NCBI GenBank assembly: GCA_937967955.1
Contig: CALBUB010000017.1
Coordinates: forward strand, 1 to 5,452
Direction: 5' to 3'
DNA from: an uncultured Bacillota bacterium
GTDB lineage: Bacteria; Bacillota; Clostridia; Tissierellales; Tepidimicrobiaceae
DNA: 5,452 bases
Below are positions 5,307-5,452 of this stretch, piece by piece (position 1 is the first letter of the stretch; every line of letters starts with the position of its first letter). Below the pieces are notes generated by a model. That model saw nothing but the letters and a program-made list of their open reading frames with translations, was not told where the DNA came from and made no database searches. Both the position numbers and the translations under genes were made by a program.

Positions 5307-5452
5307 ATGGATAAGACAGCACTTAAGAACTTTGCCATATATGCTAGGGAAAAACTTATAAAAGATATACAAGACAAAGCTAGATTAATAGGAATAACAG
5401 AAGAGGGTATTATTGACCCTCTTCCTCAATCTACTGATGATTTGAAAATATT
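5307..5452 (+). CDS. pglX: PglX, BREX adenine-specific DNA methyltransferase (5' end only)
   Basis: Only 48 codons are inside the window; the gene runs off the right edge. The N-terminus MDKTALKNFAIYAREKLI, then KARLIGITEEGI near residues 24-35 and PLPQST near 38-43, fits the start of PglX proteins of Gram-positive type 1 BREX loci, as recalled from the family. PglX is normally about 1,200 residues. It uses S-adenosylmethionine to methylate adenine on one strand of a non-palindromic motif, marking host DNA as self; it is also needed for defence. The catalytic motif (NPPY type) and the target-recognition part lie downstream and cannot be judged. Identification rests on this short stretch plus the position directly after brxC. 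ATG 5307 is fixed by a strong AGGAGGG 6 nt upstream. A 9-bp hairpin lies at codons 32-40. Confidence 0.88.
   Translation, partial: MDKTALKNFAIYAREKLIKDIQDKARLIGITEEGIIDPLPQSTDDLKI
5400..5424 (+). repeat. Perfect 9-bp inverted repeat in the start of pglX
   Basis: Arms GAAGAGGGT (5400-5408) and ACCCTCTTC (5416-5424) are exact reverse complements with a 7-nt spacer, ATTATTG. It lies about 95 nt into pglX. No U tract follows, so it is not an intrinsic terminator. It could form a stable mRNA hairpin or serve as a short inverted repeat, but it may also follow from the encoded protein sequence. Confidence 0.6.

Noticed and set aside
5183..5377. A 64-codon - strand frame spanning the brxC-pglX junction.
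   Set aside because: It is antisense to the end of brxC and the start of pglX, and its hydrophobic composition is explained by reverse-complementing their coding sequence. The + strand junction has a perfect ribosome site and start.

Overview
The window holds the front half of a BREX (Bacteriophage Exclusion) anti-phage locus. Three complete genes and the start of a fourth lie on the + strand in the order brxA, brxB, brxC, pglX. This is the order of type 1 BREX, which continues with pglZ and brxL; those two would lie beyond the right edge and are not visible. The host is probably a low-GC Gram-positive bacterium (Bacillota, most likely a clostridial lineage). The support is the strong A+T bias, Lys/Ile/Glu/Asn-rich proteins, codons ending in A or T, and strong AGGAGG-type ribosome binding sites. 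Species cannot be read from the sequence.

Layout. Positions 1-39 read as the last 12 codons of an unidentified upstream gene (low confidence). Positions 40-467 are an A+T-rich intergenic leader with no convincing gene. It holds a G-rich run (68-85), a short tandem repeat (115-137), a perfect 16-bp palindrome overlapping a candidate -10 element (231-246), and a purine-rich ribosome binding site before brxA. From 468 to the right edge coding is continuous: brxA (468-1106), brxB (1109-1690), brxC (1702-5295) and the first 48 codons of pglX (5307-5452). Intergenic gaps are 2, 11 and 11 nt, so this is one tightly packed operon with likely translational coupling.

How the genes work together. In BREX the PglX methyltransferase marks one adenine in a non-palindromic motif on host DNA, and the complete system blocks replication of unmarked phage DNA without cutting it in the way a classical restriction enzyme does. 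BrxC is the large AAA+-like ATPase of the complex. BrxB is a small conserved partner. BrxA is a small helix-turn-helix-type DNA-binding protein. All visible key motifs (Walker A and B in BrxC, the conserved blocks of BrxB and BrxA, the PglX N-terminus) are intact and there is no frameshift, so the visible part looks functional.

Novelty. The core system is already described. The less explained parts are the leader with its palindromic operator-like site, the absence of a recognisable brxR regulator next to brxA, and a perfect hairpin in the start of pglX.
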